Positions 43,306 to 52,532 of a stretch of 64,000 nt of DNA are shown in pieces (within the stretch, counting starts at the first letter, position 1; the number at the start of each line of letters is the position of its first letter). The position numbers were made by a program, and so were the translations under genes. Origin of the DNA: UBA9926 sp018645765 (GTDB lineage Bacteria > Pseudomonadota > Gammaproteobacteria > Pseudomonadales > Azotimanducaceae). The stretch spans positions 248,001 to 312,000 of the forward strand of contig CASIBO010000002.1 of the NCBI GenBank assembly GCA_949372755.1, in the 5' to 3' direction. Under the pieces are notes generated by a model that saw only the letters and a program-made list of their open reading frames with translations, did not search any database and had not been told where the DNA came from.

Positions 43306-44256
43306 TTGACTGGATTGGCCGAGCACGTGGATGCTTTCTTGTCTCATCTCAAAAATGAGCGCCGGTTATCGAGCCATACGCTCGCGGCTTATCAGCGTGA
43401 TCTGACAGCACTCTTAACGTATGCGCTTGAGGCCAATATCGATCAGGCCCAGGATCTGAAAGCGGCCGACATCCGGAGCCTCATCAGCCAAGGGCACCGC
43501 AAAGGCCTTTCCGGTCGGTCTCAACAACGAAAGCTTTCTGCTCTACGCACTTTTTTTGACTACCTCGCCCGCGAGTCGGGCGTTGATCTCAATCCGGCGC
43601 AGTCGGTTAATGCGCCCAAAACCCCTCGCCGGCTGCCTAAAACCCTTGATGCAGACCAAGTTTCCAACCTGCTAAGGGTTGAAGCGGTCAGCTGGCACGA
43701 CCTACGCGACAAGGCGATATTAGAGCTATTTTATTCCTCGGGGTTAAGATTATCGGAACTCACCGCTTGCAACAAAAGCAGCCTATCTTGGGATGAAAAC
43801 ACGGTCTTGGTTCGCGGCAAGGGCAATAAAGAACGCATATTACCGATCGGCCGCTATGCCCAAACTGCGCTCAAGGACTGGCTGAAAGTCCGCGACAACG
43901 CCCCGACGAACGGCGCAGAGATTGATGCAGACGCCTTGTTCATCAGCGAGCGTGGAAAGCGCGTCAGCAACTCCAATGTTCAAGCGCGAATCAAATCCTG
44001 GACCCGCAAGCAGGGCAATGGCTTGCAGGTCCACCCCCATATGCTCAGGCATTCCTTTGCCAGTCACATCCTAGAGTCCAGCGGAGACCTTCGAGCCATT
44101 CAAGAATTGCTTGGTCACGCAGACATTAGTACGACCCAGATTTATACCCATCTTGATTTCCAACACCTCGCTCAAGTTTACGATAAAGCCCATCCAAGGG
44201 CCGCTCGACGCGCTAAACCGCATAAGGCTGCAATATTTCCAGAGGACAATACATGA
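43306..44256 (+). CDS. xerC: Tyrosine recombinase XerC
   Basis: A 316-residue tyrosine recombinase that, with XerD, resolves chromosome dimers at dif. Catalytic residues are visible: Arg in LFYSSGLRLSELTAC, Lys in LVRGKGNKERILPIG, H-x-x-R in HPHMLRHSFASHILE, and His and Tyr in LGHADISTTQIYTHLDFQHL (the Tyr nucleophile). The N-terminal SAM-like domain is HVDAFLSHLKNERRLSSHTLAAYQRDL. The start is taken as TTG 43306, 9 bases after AGGGGA; the frame is open further upstream inside DUF484. It overlaps the HAD gene by 4 bases. Confidence 0.95.
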   Translation: MTGLAEHVDAFLSHLKNERRLSSHTLAAYQRDLTALLTYALEANIDQAQDLKAADIRSLISQGHRKGLSGRSQQRKLSALRTFFDYLARESGVDLNPAQSVNAPKTPRRLPKTLDADQVSNLLRVEAVSWHDLRDKAILELFYSSGLRLSELTACNKSSLSWDENTVLVRGKGNKERILPIGRYAQTALKDWLKVRDNAPTNGAEIDADALFISERGKRVSNSNVQARIKSWTRKQGNGLQVHPHMLRHSFASHILESSGDLRAIQELLGHADISTTQIYTHLDFQHLAQVYDKAHPRAARRAKPHKAAIFPEDNT

Positions 44257-44969
44257 TCAAGGTCATCGGATTCGATTTAGACAATACGCTGTGGCCCGTT
44301 AAACCAGCGATTCTTCATGCCGAACAACAACTCAAAATCCATCTCGCGGCAGTGGCGCCCGGGATCGATTATCCCCCAGACGATATTCAGGATTTACGAG
44401 ACACTGTCTTGGCAGAACATCCTGATTACAGCTTTCGACTCACCGACCTCAGGCGAGCCATACTGCACCGTCTTGTACAACGCGAGCCGAAACATCATGA
44501 CCAGGCCGAAGACGTTGTAGACCGCGCTATGAAGGTCTTCTTAAAAGCTCGTAATCACGTCACCTTGTACTCTGGCGCCGAGGCGGCGCTGCGCACCTTG
44601 AGTCAGACCTATGCCCTGTGTACGCTCACCAATGGCAACGCGGATGTTGGCCAGTTGTCTATCGGGGGCTTTTTTCAGTTGAAGCTTTCTGCAGAGGACG
44701 TTGGCGCCCCCAAACCAAAACCCGATTTATTCTTGGCAGCCCTTGCGCATTTTCAGTGCCAACCCGAGGAGATGGTCTACGTCGGGGATGATCCAATTTT
44801 AGATGTCGACGCGGCCTCAAAACTTGGGATCCACACCATTTGGAAAACCACCATCGACGCAAGGTCTGCCGCAGACGTCGTACCCGCCTCAGAAATAATC
44901 GTTGATCTCACAGCGCTTCCGAGCGCAATCGCGCGGATCAATGATCGAATCAGCACCGAGCGCGAATAA
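44253..44969 (+). CDS. HAD-family phosphatase (YigB-like)
   Basis: A 238-residue HAD hydrolase, the usual last gene of the dapF-DUF484-xerC-yigB set. The nucleophile motif is VIGFDLDNTLWPVKPAI. Motif II is ALCTLTNGNADVG, with Thr, and motif III/IV VGAPKPKPDLFLAAL and MVYVGDDPILDVDAASKLG. Relatives dephosphorylate FMN or the riboflavin intermediate ArPP. Its ATG overlaps the xerC stop (ATGA). Its 3' end overlaps the convergent thrC gene by 20 bases. Confidence 0.87.
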   Translation: MIKVIGFDLDNTLWPVKPAILHAEQQLKIHLAAVAPGIDYPPDDIQDLRDTVLAEHPDYSFRLTDLRRAILHRLVQREPKHHDQAEDVVDRAMKVFLKARNHVTLYSGAEAALRTLSQTYALCTLTNGNADVGQLSIGGFFQLKLSAEDVGAPKPKPDLFLAALAHFQCQPEEMVYVGDDPILDVDAASKLGIHTIWKTTIDARSAADVVPASEIIVDLTALPSAIARINDRISTERE

Positions 44970-46317
44970 AATCCTTCAATACTTCGGGGTCAGCAACGAT
45001 CGCGGTTTTTCGCGTTTCCAATCCCTGCAGTGCATCCAGCGATGGATGATGATTGGTGACACCAGGGATCGCGGTCTCAACGGTGTCATCGAACTTTGCT
45101 GGGTGCGCCGTTGCCAGACAAACCATCGGGACCGCGAGGTCTTGGTGCTTTTGTGCCAAGTGATAACCAACCGCTGTGTGCGGATCGGCAAGGTAGTTAA
45201 ACTCACGCCAGATCCCTTGAATGCTCTGCAACGTTTCGGAATCGGTCACGGCATCCGCGGTAAACCAATCAAAAACCCCCGCTGGTTGGGCCAAAGAAGC
45301 GCATTGCTCAGTCTGGAACTGATTCATAAATGCCGCGCAGTCCGTTGGATTCTCACCCAGCTGGTAAAATAAGTAACGCTCAAAATTGCTAGCAACTTGA
45401 ATATCCATCGCTGGGCTGTTGCTGAATCGAACCTCACCCCGCTCATAGACGCCAGATTGGAAAAAGCGCGCCAAAATATCATTCTCATTGGTGGCCAGCA
45501 CCAGTTTGCGTAAGGGTAACCCCATTTTTTTGGCAATAAATCCAGCAAATATATTGCCAAAATTACCCGTCGGGACCGCCACATCAAATTCAACAGGCTG
45601 CTTTAACTGAAACCATGTCCAGAAATAATAAACCACTTGGGCCAACACTCGAGCCCAATTGACAGAGTTTACGGCGCCGAGCGCATAGGTCTCTTTAAAA
45701 GACAAATCATTGAAGACGGTCTTTAACAGGTTCTGGCAGTCGTCAAAACTACCGTCGATACTCAAATTATAAACGTTGTTATCCAAAACCGTTGTCATTT
45801 GACGTTCTTGAATTGGGCTCGTTCGGCCGTCAGGAAACATGATGAAGATTCGAATCCCAGGCTTTCCGCGCACCCCCGCGATGGCTGCGCTACCGGTATC
45901 GCCACTGGTTGCGCCGAGGATATTCAGCACCGCATCCTGTTCAGTCAAAATATGGCTAAACAATTCGCCTAGAAACTGCAGCGCGATATCTTTAAACGCC
46001 AGGGTTGGTCCATGAAACAATTCCAGAATGTGGACGCCGCCAACCTTCACGAGCGGCGCGACTTCTGGGTGTTGAAAGTTTTTGTAGCTGCGCAGAACGA
46101 GCTTTTTGAACACCGCCTCGTCGATATCGCCAACGAAGGGCGCCATGACTTCACTCGCCAGCTCCGGATACGATAGGCCCTGCCACTCAGCAAGGCGGGC
46201 GCTAACGTCCGGGATCGACTCTGGGACGAGCAAACCGCCGTCGCTTGCCAAACCCATCATCACGGCTTGGCTAAAGGATAAACCGCTCACCCCACCTCGT
46301 GTACTTCGATACTTCAT
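44950..46317 (-). CDS. thrC: Threonine synthase
   Basis: A 455-residue PLP enzyme converting O-phosphohomoserine to threonine, of the class used by Pseudomonas and enterobacteria. The PLP lysine is in FHGPTLAFKDIALQFLG. Glycine loop GATSGDTGSAAIAG binds the phosphate; NSVNWARVLAQVVYYF and VPTGNFGNIFAGFIAKKMG are further family blocks. The N-terminal MKYRSTRGGVSGLSFSQAVMMGLASDGGL is typical. The hom gene that often sits next to it is absent, and thrB lies at 58496-59440 of this window. Confidence 0.96.
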   Translation of the reverse strand: MKYRSTRGGVSGLSFSQAVMMGLASDGGLLVPESIPDVSARLAEWQGLSYPELASEVMAPFVGDIDEAVFKKLVLRSYKNFQHPEVAPLVKVGGVHILELFHGPTLAFKDIALQFLGELFSHILTEQDAVLNILGATSGDTGSAAIAGVRGKPGIRIFIMFPDGRTSPIQERQMTTVLDNNVYNLSIDGSFDDCQNLLKTVFNDLSFKETYALGAVNSVNWARVLAQVVYYFWTWFQLKQPVEFDVAVPTGNFGNIFAGFIAKKMGLPLRKLVLATNENDILARFFQSGVYERGEVRFSNSPAMDIQVASNFERYLFYQLGENPTDCAAFMNQFQTEQCASLAQPAGVFDWFTADAVTDSETLQSIQGIWREFNYLADPHTAVGYHLAQKHQDLAVPMVCLATAHPAKFDDTVETAIPGVTNHHPSLDALQGLETRKTAIVADPEVLKDFIRARC

Positions 46318-46414
46318 GCAGACTAAGCCTTCTCGCGCTGACCGTTATTATAATCTGCTATCGCCCGAAGGGACACTCTATGGCAGCATCCTTGACGGTT
46401 TCCTAGGCGTGGGC

Positions 46415-46753
46415 TTAGACCGCATCAGCACCCGTTTCGCCCGTTCGAATGCGTATGACGTCTTCAAGCGCAGTCACAAAGATCTTGCCATCGCCGACTT
46501 TTCCGGTATTGGCAGCATTGGTGATGGCCTCAATAACGGAATCTAAGCTGCTATCGTCGATCGCGACTTCGATTTTCACCTTGGGTAGGAAGTCAACCAC
46601 ATACTCTGCACCCCGATACAGTTCAGTATGGCCTTTTTGTCGACCGAAGCCTTTCACCTCGGTGACCGTCATCCCCTGAACAGAAATTTCAGACAGCGCC
46701 TCTCGAACATCGTCTAATTTGAAGGGCTTGATAATGGCGGTTACTAATTTCAT
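46415..46753 (-). CDS. glnK: PII nitrogen regulatory protein (GlnK type)
   Basis: A 112-residue trimeric signal protein reporting 2-oxoglutarate and ATP/ADP status to glutamine synthetase control and ammonium transport. The T-loop is GRQKGHTELYRGAEYVVDFLPKV with the uridylylated Tyr51 in A-E-Y. The C-terminal DGKIFVTALEDVIRIRTGETG is the PII signature. The TELYRGAEY form and the neighbouring comM gene recall the glnK gene of Pseudomonas, but the amtB partner is missing here, so a glnB assignment cannot be ruled out. An AGGAG box and a 7-bp leader hairpin lie upstream. Confidence 0.9.
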   Translation of the reverse strand: MKLVTAIIKPFKLDDVREALSEISVQGMTVTEVKGFGRQKGHTELYRGAEYVVDFLPKVKIEVAIDDSSLDSVIEAITNAANTGKVGDGKIFVTALEDVIRIRTGETGADAV

Positions 46754-47266
46754 CGTCTCTCCTTGACTTCGCCATCACAAGTGATGGCACTGCGTGCGGT
46801 TATTGAATGACGCTGCTTTAAATTCAACATCGCAGAGTACCAAACCCTTTGACGTCACGTTTATTCGCTTGAATCCGGTGCATCATCATTCTAATTGAGC
46901 TTGCCTAAGAAATAGTAGCCTTAAACCACCGACTTTCCCAGCCGTCGCCGTTTAGATCCTCATTTAAAAGTTCATTTTAGCCTAGCCCAACGATGCCGAC
47001 TGAACTTAAGGCTAATCGAACTACTTTATCCAACGAATCTAACGTTATGTAAAGCACAGGCCATGCCAGATTTGAAGGGTGCAAAAACCATCGAATTATC
47101 AGGGCTCCCGAGCTGCGTCGGTTATAGCACGCCAATTTTAGCCAAATTACGCACCAAAATATTCAGTCAATGCGCAATTGTTGTGCAGCGCATAACGGCT
47201 ATCACCCGTCCTCAACGCCGGATTAAATATCCTGACGCGATCTAAACCCAAGGAGAAAACCGCGCC
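46754..47266. other. Intergenic gap between glnK and comM
   Basis: A 513-base divergent gap. Beyond the glnK leader hairpin it contains only a 60-codon frame (47063-47245) with no family features. In Pseudomonas a small accessory-factor gene lies here; none is visible on either strand. Promoters for glnK (leftward) and comM (rightward) are expected. Confidence 0.45.
46771..46788 (-). promoter_or_regulatory. Perfect hairpin in the glnK leader
   Basis: GCCATCA (46771-46777) and TGATGGC (46782-46788) flank a 4-base loop, 18-35 bases upstream of the glnK ATG on the minus strand, just before the AGGAG box. It could be an RNA hairpin modulating translation or an operator half-site pair. A TGGCAC (46785-46790) occurs on the plus strand, but without a correctly spaced TTGC, so it is not a sigma-54 promoter. 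Confidence 0.4.
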
Positions 47267-48730
47267 ATGTCGTCCGCTCACGTGCTGGGTCAAGCTGTTA
47301 TCGGCTTAACCGCTCAAACCATCGAAATAGAAGCCACCATCAGCAATGGCCTACCGCAACTCAATATCGTTGGCATGAGTGAACATCGTGGAAAGCACAG
47401 CCGGGAACGTATCCGGTCCGCCATCGAGCACTCAGGATTTAAAATGCCAGATCGGCGTATTGTCATTAACCTCGCGCCCAGTGACGTGCCGAAAGAACAT
47501 GCCGGGTTTGATCTACCCATTGCATTATCGATCCTGATTGCCAGTCAGCAGATCCAAGCAGACCGATTCAAAGGCCTTTGTGCAATGGGCGAATTGAGCC
47601 TGACTGGCGAGGTCAGAGCCGTACCGGGATTATTAATTGCGGCCTTAGCTTGTGGACAAGAGGGCCTCACGCTGTTGCAATCGAGTCAAGCACAAGTCGC
47701 CAGGCAAACAAGCCTCTCGTCCTGCTTCGGGATCCGTCACCTGTCAGATCTAAAATTACCGTTAAGGCCAATGACTGCAATCAACCTCAACAGCAACAAT
47801 GTCCCTGCTGAATCAGACGCCGCGCTCGATGATATCAAGGGACAAGAAACCGCTAAGCGTGCGCTAATTATCGCTGCCACAGGCGGCCATCATCTCTTAT
47901 TGTTCGGCCCACCAGGGTCCGGTAAAACCATGCTTGCCAAACGGATGCTGGGCCTCATGGCACCGGTAACTGAGCAAGAAGCGGTGGAAATCGCTTGTAT
48001 CCAATCGGTGACCAAAGGATCTTTACCCGGGCCGCAGTTTGAGCGACCCTTTCGCGAAGTGCACCATTCAACCTCTGCCGCGGCACTCATCGGCGGCGGC
48101 AGTCCGCCAAGGCCTGGCGAAATCACGTTAGCGCATCTAGGCGTCTTGCTTTTGGACGAGTTGCCGGAGTTTACCCACGCAGTGCTGAACCAGCTCAGGC
48201 AACCGCTTGAAAGCGGGAGTATCGATCTGAGCCGGGCACATTACCAAGTTCGATTCCCTGCGAACTTTCAATTAATCGCCGCCATGAATCCCTGTCCCTG
48301 CGGATGGCTGGGCAGTCGCAGGCCTTGTCGATGTTCGGTCGAACACATTACACGCTATCGAAACCGAGTCTCAGGGCCCATTCTGGACCGAATTGATCTT
48401 CAGGTTGAAGTCCCGGCACTGGATCCAAACGTCTTCTTTCTGGACGCCCCAAAACAAAGTCGCCATGAGCACAACGCCGCAATCGATCAGATTAAACAGG
48501 CGCGCGCTTTTAAAATACAAAGACTGCGGGACGCGCCTTTGCAGAACGACCGAGAAGCGCTGGATGCCGGCGCAAAACAACTTTTAATGCAGGCCGCTCA
48601 AACCCTGCATTTTTCAGCCCGAGCCATTCAAAAGTTAATTCGGGTCGGCCGCACCATTGCTGATCTAGACTGCAGGGCAGTCATCTCACGCAAGCAATTA
48701 GAAGAAGCCTTAGTGCTTCGGCAAAACTAA
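47267..48730 (+). CDS. comM: ComM/YifB family AAA+ ATPase
   Basis: A 487-residue magnesium-chelatase-like AAA+ protein. ComM is a hexameric helicase that promotes branch migration of incoming DNA during natural transformation, and is present in many non-transformable bacteria too. The N-terminal Lon-protease-like domain is ATISNGLPQLNIVGMSEHRGKHSRERIRSAIEHSGF. The ATPase has Walker A LLLFGPPGSGKTMLAKRM and Walker B VLLLDELPEFTHAVLNQL. The zinc-like Cys cluster is AAMNPCPCGWLGSRRPCRCS. SD AAGGAG is 12 bases before ATG 47267. It is complete (E. coli 506). Confidence 0.95.
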   Translation: MSSAHVLGQAVIGLTAQTIEIEATISNGLPQLNIVGMSEHRGKHSRERIRSAIEHSGFKMPDRRIVINLAPSDVPKEHAGFDLPIALSILIASQQIQADRFKGLCAMGELSLTGEVRAVPGLLIAALACGQEGLTLLQSSQAQVARQTSLSSCFGIRHLSDLKLPLRPMTAINLNSNNVPAESDAALDDIKGQETAKRALIIAATGGHHLLLFGPPGSGKTMLAKRMLGLMAPVTEQEAVEIACIQSVTKGSLPGPQFERPFREVHHSTSAAALIGGGSPPRPGEITLAHLGVLLLDELPEFTHAVLNQLRQPLESGSIDLSRAHYQVRFPANFQLIAAMNPCPCGWLGSRRPCRCSVEHITRYRNRVSGPILDRIDLQVEVPALDPNVFFLDAPKQSRHEHNAAIDQIKQARAFKIQRLRDAPLQNDREALDAGAKQLLMQAAQTLHFSARAIQKLIRVGRTIADLDCRAVISRKQLEEALVLRQN

Positions 48731-48746
48731 CCCAGGCAATTTGAGC

Positions 48747-49154
48747 TTACTGAACAGACGCCGTCATGTAATCAACGACGGCTCGAATATCGTCATCTGA
48801 ACAATCAAAGCACATCCCACGTGCCGGCATCGCCGGCGCAAGCCCGTTGATACCACTGGCGTAGAGTGTCTCCATGCCTTTTTCAAGCCGAGGTGCCCAT
48901 TGCTCGACATTGGCGAGGGCAGGCGCCCCAGCAATACCTAAATCATGACAGGTTGCGCAGCTTCGCTTGTAAATCGCATCAGGACTTTCAGATCCAGTGC
49001 TTGCAACCGACACCACTTGTGACGATGCACACGCCTCCCCTTGAAGGCAAACCGCGCCCGGTTGATGGATACGAGCAATAATTTCATCCTCTATCGGCCC
49101 CGCAAAAACGAGGAAGGAAATGAAAGCAAATGGCAGCATTAGCAGTTTTTTCAT
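48747..49154 (-). CDS. Periplasmic cytochrome c5 family protein
   Basis: A 135-residue exported monoheme cytochrome c. A signal peptide (MKKLLMLPFAFISFLVFA) is followed by a linker. The heme site CATCH is in IYKRSCATCHDLGIAGAPALAN, and the axial Met is likely in LAPAMPARGMCFDCSDDDIRAVVDYM, where the additional C-x-x-C pair is the typical cytochrome c5 disulfide. It carries electrons in the periplasm toward a terminal oxidase. It is convergent with comM (16 bases between stops). Confidence 0.92.
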   Translation of the reverse strand: MKKLLMLPFAFISFLVFAGPIEDEIIARIHQPGAVCLQGEACASSQVVSVASTGSESPDAIYKRSCATCHDLGIAGAPALANVEQWAPRLEKGMETLYASGINGLAPAMPARGMCFDCSDDDIRAVVDYMTASVQ

Positions 49155-49205
49155 GGAAGCCGGTCCTTTGGAAAATTGGCGCGAGGAGTATATCCGAAAA
49201 TGCGC

Positions 49206-50735
49206 CTAGTTACCCCAGTCGGATTCATCAACATCGCGATTCCCAGAGAACTTAAAGACATTCGACGTTCCAGACTCAACAATCGATTGTTCAGACACCA
49301 GAGTGATGATTGCTTGATCTGTAAACGTTTTTAGAGAGTCTGAACCGAGATTAATCATGGTGCTTTTAAGCTTGTGCAACGTGGTCTCTAAGACTTCTGA
49401 CGTTGAGCCGATCAATGGCACGAACGCATCAACACCTTCTTCGAACACCATCTTTCGACTACTCATGCCTTCGCTGTAGCGCTGCCAATTTTGGGCGCGA
49501 GCAGTCCCTTCACCCCAATAGGGTTTATACATCTGTCCGTTGATCGATATTTTTGATGTTGGGCTTTCCTCGGTCATCGCAAAGTAGCGCCCCATCATGA
49601 CGAAGTCCGCGCCCATCGCCAAAGCCATAACGACTTGCGTGTCGTTCGCCAGACCACCATCTGAACAAATGGGAATATAGACCCCGGTTTCTTCAAAGTA
49701 GGCATCACGACGGGCAACGACCTCCAGCAGAGCCGACGCCTGACCTCTGCCAATCCCCTTTTGTTCCCGCGTAATGCAGATTGAGCCACCACCTATACCG
49801 ACCTTGATAAAGTCCACAAGCCCTGACAGCGCGAGATAATCAAAACCCTCTGCGGAGACAACATTGCCGCCGCCAACGACAACCTGAGACCCGTAATGCT
49901 CCCTGATCCAAGCCAAACCATCCATCTGAAACTCTGTGAAGCCATCGGAGGAGTCAAAGCACAAGGCATCCGCTCCCGCGGCCACTAGCGCCGGCACCCG
50001 CAGCAGGTAATCATGGGTATTAATCGCCGCGCCGACTCGTAAACGCTTACCTTCGTCCAACAGCTCAAGGGGGTGCTTCTGATGATCGACATAATCTTTC
50101 TTGAAAACCAAGGCCGACAGATGGCCTGTGGCCGTTAAAATCGGTAAGCAATCCTTCTTGTGACGATGTAAAAGCCGATTGGCCTCTCTAAGAGAAATAC
50201 CTTCAACGCCAAAAATTACCTCTGCTTTCGGCGTCATGTGGTCTTTTACGAGGTTCTGAAGATCATCTTCAAATTCCCAGAAATCTTGATCGGTAATCAA
50301 ACCCAGAAATTCACCTTCGGACGACCCGTCAAGGGTAACTGGAATGGTAGAGTGTCCGCTACGCGTCATCAGCTCGAGCACCGCTTGCAAACTGGCGTCG
50401 GGCTGGATATTCGCGCCACTTACAACAAAACCCGCTTTGTGGGCCTTCACCTGCTGAACCATCTCAACCTGGCTTTCAATACTTTGCGAGCAGAAAATCA
50501 TACTCATTCCCCCCTGACGAGCGAGTGCCACGGCAAGGTCCACACCAGACACCGCCTGCATACAGGCTGAAACAATTGGGATATTGATCGAAAGGGACCC
50601 GGGTGCGCCGTCAAGAGACCGAGCTAAAGGCGCTGACAAATCGATCCGATCGATATGCTGATCACGACGCGTCAGCCTAGGCAACAACAAGTACTCACCA
50701 AAGGTTCGTGAAATATCATCCAGAATCTTAGCCAT
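49206..50735 (-). CDS. IMP dehydrogenase-like protein of the divergent (Clostridia-like) type
   Basis: A 509-residue TIM-barrel oxidoreductase. The catalytic Cys loop is VKVGIGGGSICITREQKGIGRGQ, with the IMP phosphate site SDGGLANDTQVVMALAMGADFVMMG. Two CBS-like segments (about residues 100-215) include HSTIPVTLDGSSEGEFLGLITDQD and LREANRLLHRHKKDCLPILTATG. It begins with HTFSEYLL-type DISRTFGEYLLLPRLT and carries GEGTARAQNWQRY. This is the variant I recall from Clostridia and some Bacteroidetes rather than canonical proteobacterial GuaB with G-P-G-S-I-C-T-T-R. IMP to XMP conversion is likely. No guaA is adjacent. The start is supported by GGAG 7 bases upstream. Confidence 0.9.
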   Translation of the reverse strand: MAKILDDISRTFGEYLLLPRLTRRDQHIDRIDLSAPLARSLDGAPGSLSINIPIVSACMQAVSGVDLAVALARQGGMSMIFCSQSIESQVEMVQQVKAHKAGFVVSGANIQPDASLQAVLELMTRSGHSTIPVTLDGSSEGEFLGLITDQDFWEFEDDLQNLVKDHMTPKAEVIFGVEGISLREANRLLHRHKKDCLPILTATGHLSALVFKKDYVDHQKHPLELLDEGKRLRVGAAINTHDYLLRVPALVAAGADALCFDSSDGFTEFQMDGLAWIREHYGSQVVVGGGNVVSAEGFDYLALSGLVDFIKVGIGGGSICITREQKGIGRGQASALLEVVARRDAYFEETGVYIPICSDGGLANDTQVVMALAMGADFVMMGRYFAMTEESPTSKISINGQMYKPYWGEGTARAQNWQRYSEGMSSRKMVFEEGVDAFVPLIGSTSEVLETTLHKLKSTMINLGSDSLKTFTDQAIITLVSEQSIVESGTSNVFKFSGNRDVDESDWGN

Positions 50736-50966
50736 CGGGTGCTCCTAAATAGTGCTTTGACCGGACGCAGGGCTTCCGATCAAGGCGTCGGGTTAAGTTG
50801 GGGGGGTGCGCAGAAACTCGGTGAGGGAGGCCCCTCAGAGACAAATGATGCGGTTTTAAAACTAGTTTCTTCAGCGCCATGACGAATTTTAGGCTAAGGC
50901 CCTTCGCAATTCAATGCAGCATGACCTTTGACCCGCAACTTCATGATCCCCTTGCCTGGTGCGCGG

Positions 50967-52517
50967 TTACAACAAATCGGCAAGTCGGTGCTTTAAAATT
51001 TTTCCGGAGGGCGCCGATGGTAACTGATCCACCACTCGGATTTCATCCAGTAACTTATAACCCGCCAAAGTTGACCTTAGTTGTTGATTCACCCAACCAA
51101 GATCTAGCCTGGAGGCGCTCGTTTGTACAAAGGCAATAATTCTTTCATTGCCTGGCACCGCCTGCCCAATAACCGCCGCCTGAATTATCTCGGGCAACTT
51201 GAGCAAAGCCGCTTCCACTTCAGGGGGGTAAACGTTAAAGCCATTTTTAATAACGAGTTCTTTAATGCGTCCTACAATCTCAAGCGCCCCAGACCCATTG
51301 ATCCGAGCGAGGTCACCGGTTGCCAGCCAACCGTCAATTAACACCTGATCCGTCTGCGCTTGATTTCGATAGTAGCCTGCCATGATGTTGGGACCTCGAA
51401 CTTTGAGCTCGCCAATCCCATCCTCTGAAGTTGAGGCGCCAACAATCTGATAGTCCACGCCTGGAATCACGAAACCAACCGAGGTGTCGCTCAACGGGGC
51501 ATAGAGTCGGGTCTGGGCTATGGTGGGCCCTGACTCTGTCAACCCGTAGCCATTGTGCAACGGCAAACCAAACCGCGCTTCAACCGTTTTTTTCAACGTC
51601 GGGTCAAGCGGTGCGCCGCCCGAAAAGAGGAAGCGCAGAAAAGGGTAGTTCAAAGCGGTGTCCCTATCAGCGCTGATCAGCTGGGTATACATTGCTGGCA
51701 CACCGAGGAACCCTGTTATGGCGCTATCACGCAGACGCGCCAAGATCCCCGCCGCAGAAAATGTCACCACTAATTCGAGGCTTGCGCCCTGCGTCAGCAC
51801 AGAACACAGCACGGCTGATAATCCAAATGCATGGGATAAGGGCAGCGCGGTTAACACCCGGTCAGCTTCGCCAAGACCGCGCAACTTCCCCGATACGAAG
51901 CCGGTAAACATCAAGTTCTGGTGGGTGAGCATGACCCCTTTAGGCTCACCCGTCGTGCCCGTTGTATAAATCATCGCGGCCACATTTGCAGCAAGCGGGT
52001 ACTTATCTCGATCGAGCGGCGCGGCGGCGCCGTCCTCGGACCAGACAAGCCCCAGAGCGGCCAGCACATTCGTCATCAATTGCGGGCGCATCAGGTCACA
52101 ACTCGGCGCCGTGATCGCGGTAATGATCGCAACCGGTAAAGCATGACTCACAATTTTTTGCCGCTCAAACTCGGATAACCTGGGGCTCACGATCACGGCC
52201 GCGGCACCCAAACGGTTGAGCGCCAAAAAGCTTAAGACAACCCCCAAGCCATTTTCTAACTCGAGTACAACGCGGTCACCAGGCTCAGTCCCACGCGCTC
52301 TAAACTCCGCTGCCAGCAGAAGGGTTAGTTGCGAAACCTGCTCATAAGAAAGTTCTAAATTTTCAGCGCTGACGCAGCTCGCCTGTGGATTGCGACCCGC
52401 CCAATGCTCAATCGCTGCGATCGGCGTTAAAAACAGGCGCGCGCTAATATCGGTGGTTGCAACGCCCAGAACCGCCTCATCAGCCTCTCGAACGTCTTCA
52501 GACTGCCAGACAGGCAT
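50967..52517 (-). CDS. AMP-forming acyl-CoA synthetase / ligase
   Basis: A 516-residue ANL-superfamily enzyme that adenylates a carboxylic acid and transfers it to CoA. Motifs: A3 AAMIYTTGTTGEPKGVMLTHQN; A5 HNGYGLTESGPTIAQTRLY; A7 DGWLATGDLARINGSGALEIVGRIKELVIKNGFNVYPPEVEAAL; and A10 PSGKILKHRL with the catalytic Lys near the C-terminus. All are intact. It resembles medium/long-chain or aromatic acyl-CoA ligases; the substrate cannot be named. It lies between IMP dehydrogenase and dsbA; the gap to dsbA is 15 bases, so dsbA and this gene may share a transcript. Start ATG 52517 is the first in frame. Confidence 0.9.
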   Translation of the reverse strand: MPVWQSEDVREADEAVLGVATTDISARLFLTPIAAIEHWAGRNPQASCVSAENLELSYEQVSQLTLLLAAEFRARGTEPGDRVVLELENGLGVVLSFLALNRLGAAAVIVSPRLSEFERQKIVSHALPVAIITAITAPSCDLMRPQLMTNVLAALGLVWSEDGAAAPLDRDKYPLAANVAAMIYTTGTTGEPKGVMLTHQNLMFTGFVSGKLRGLGEADRVLTALPLSHAFGLSAVLCSVLTQGASLELVVTFSAAGILARLRDSAITGFLGVPAMYTQLISADRDTALNYPFLRFLFSGGAPLDPTLKKTVEARFGLPLHNGYGLTESGPTIAQTRLYAPLSDTSVGFVIPGVDYQIVGASTSEDGIGELKVRGPNIMAGYYRNQAQTDQVLIDGWLATGDLARINGSGALEIVGRIKELVIKNGFNVYPPEVEAALLKLPEIIQAAVIGQAVPGNERIIAFVQTSASRLDLGWVNQQLRSTLAGYKLLDEIRVVDQLPSAPSGKILKHRLADLL

Positions 52518-52532
52518 CCGTCGCTCGCTGCG

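Noticed and set aside
46782..46800. TGGCAC suggesting a sigma-54 promoter for glnK
   Set aside because: It lies on the plus strand, opposite to glnK, and the TTGC box is absent at the needed spacing.
47063..47245. 60-codon frame between glnK and comM
   Set aside because: It does not resemble the small coiled-coil accessory protein found at this place in relatives and has no ribosome site.
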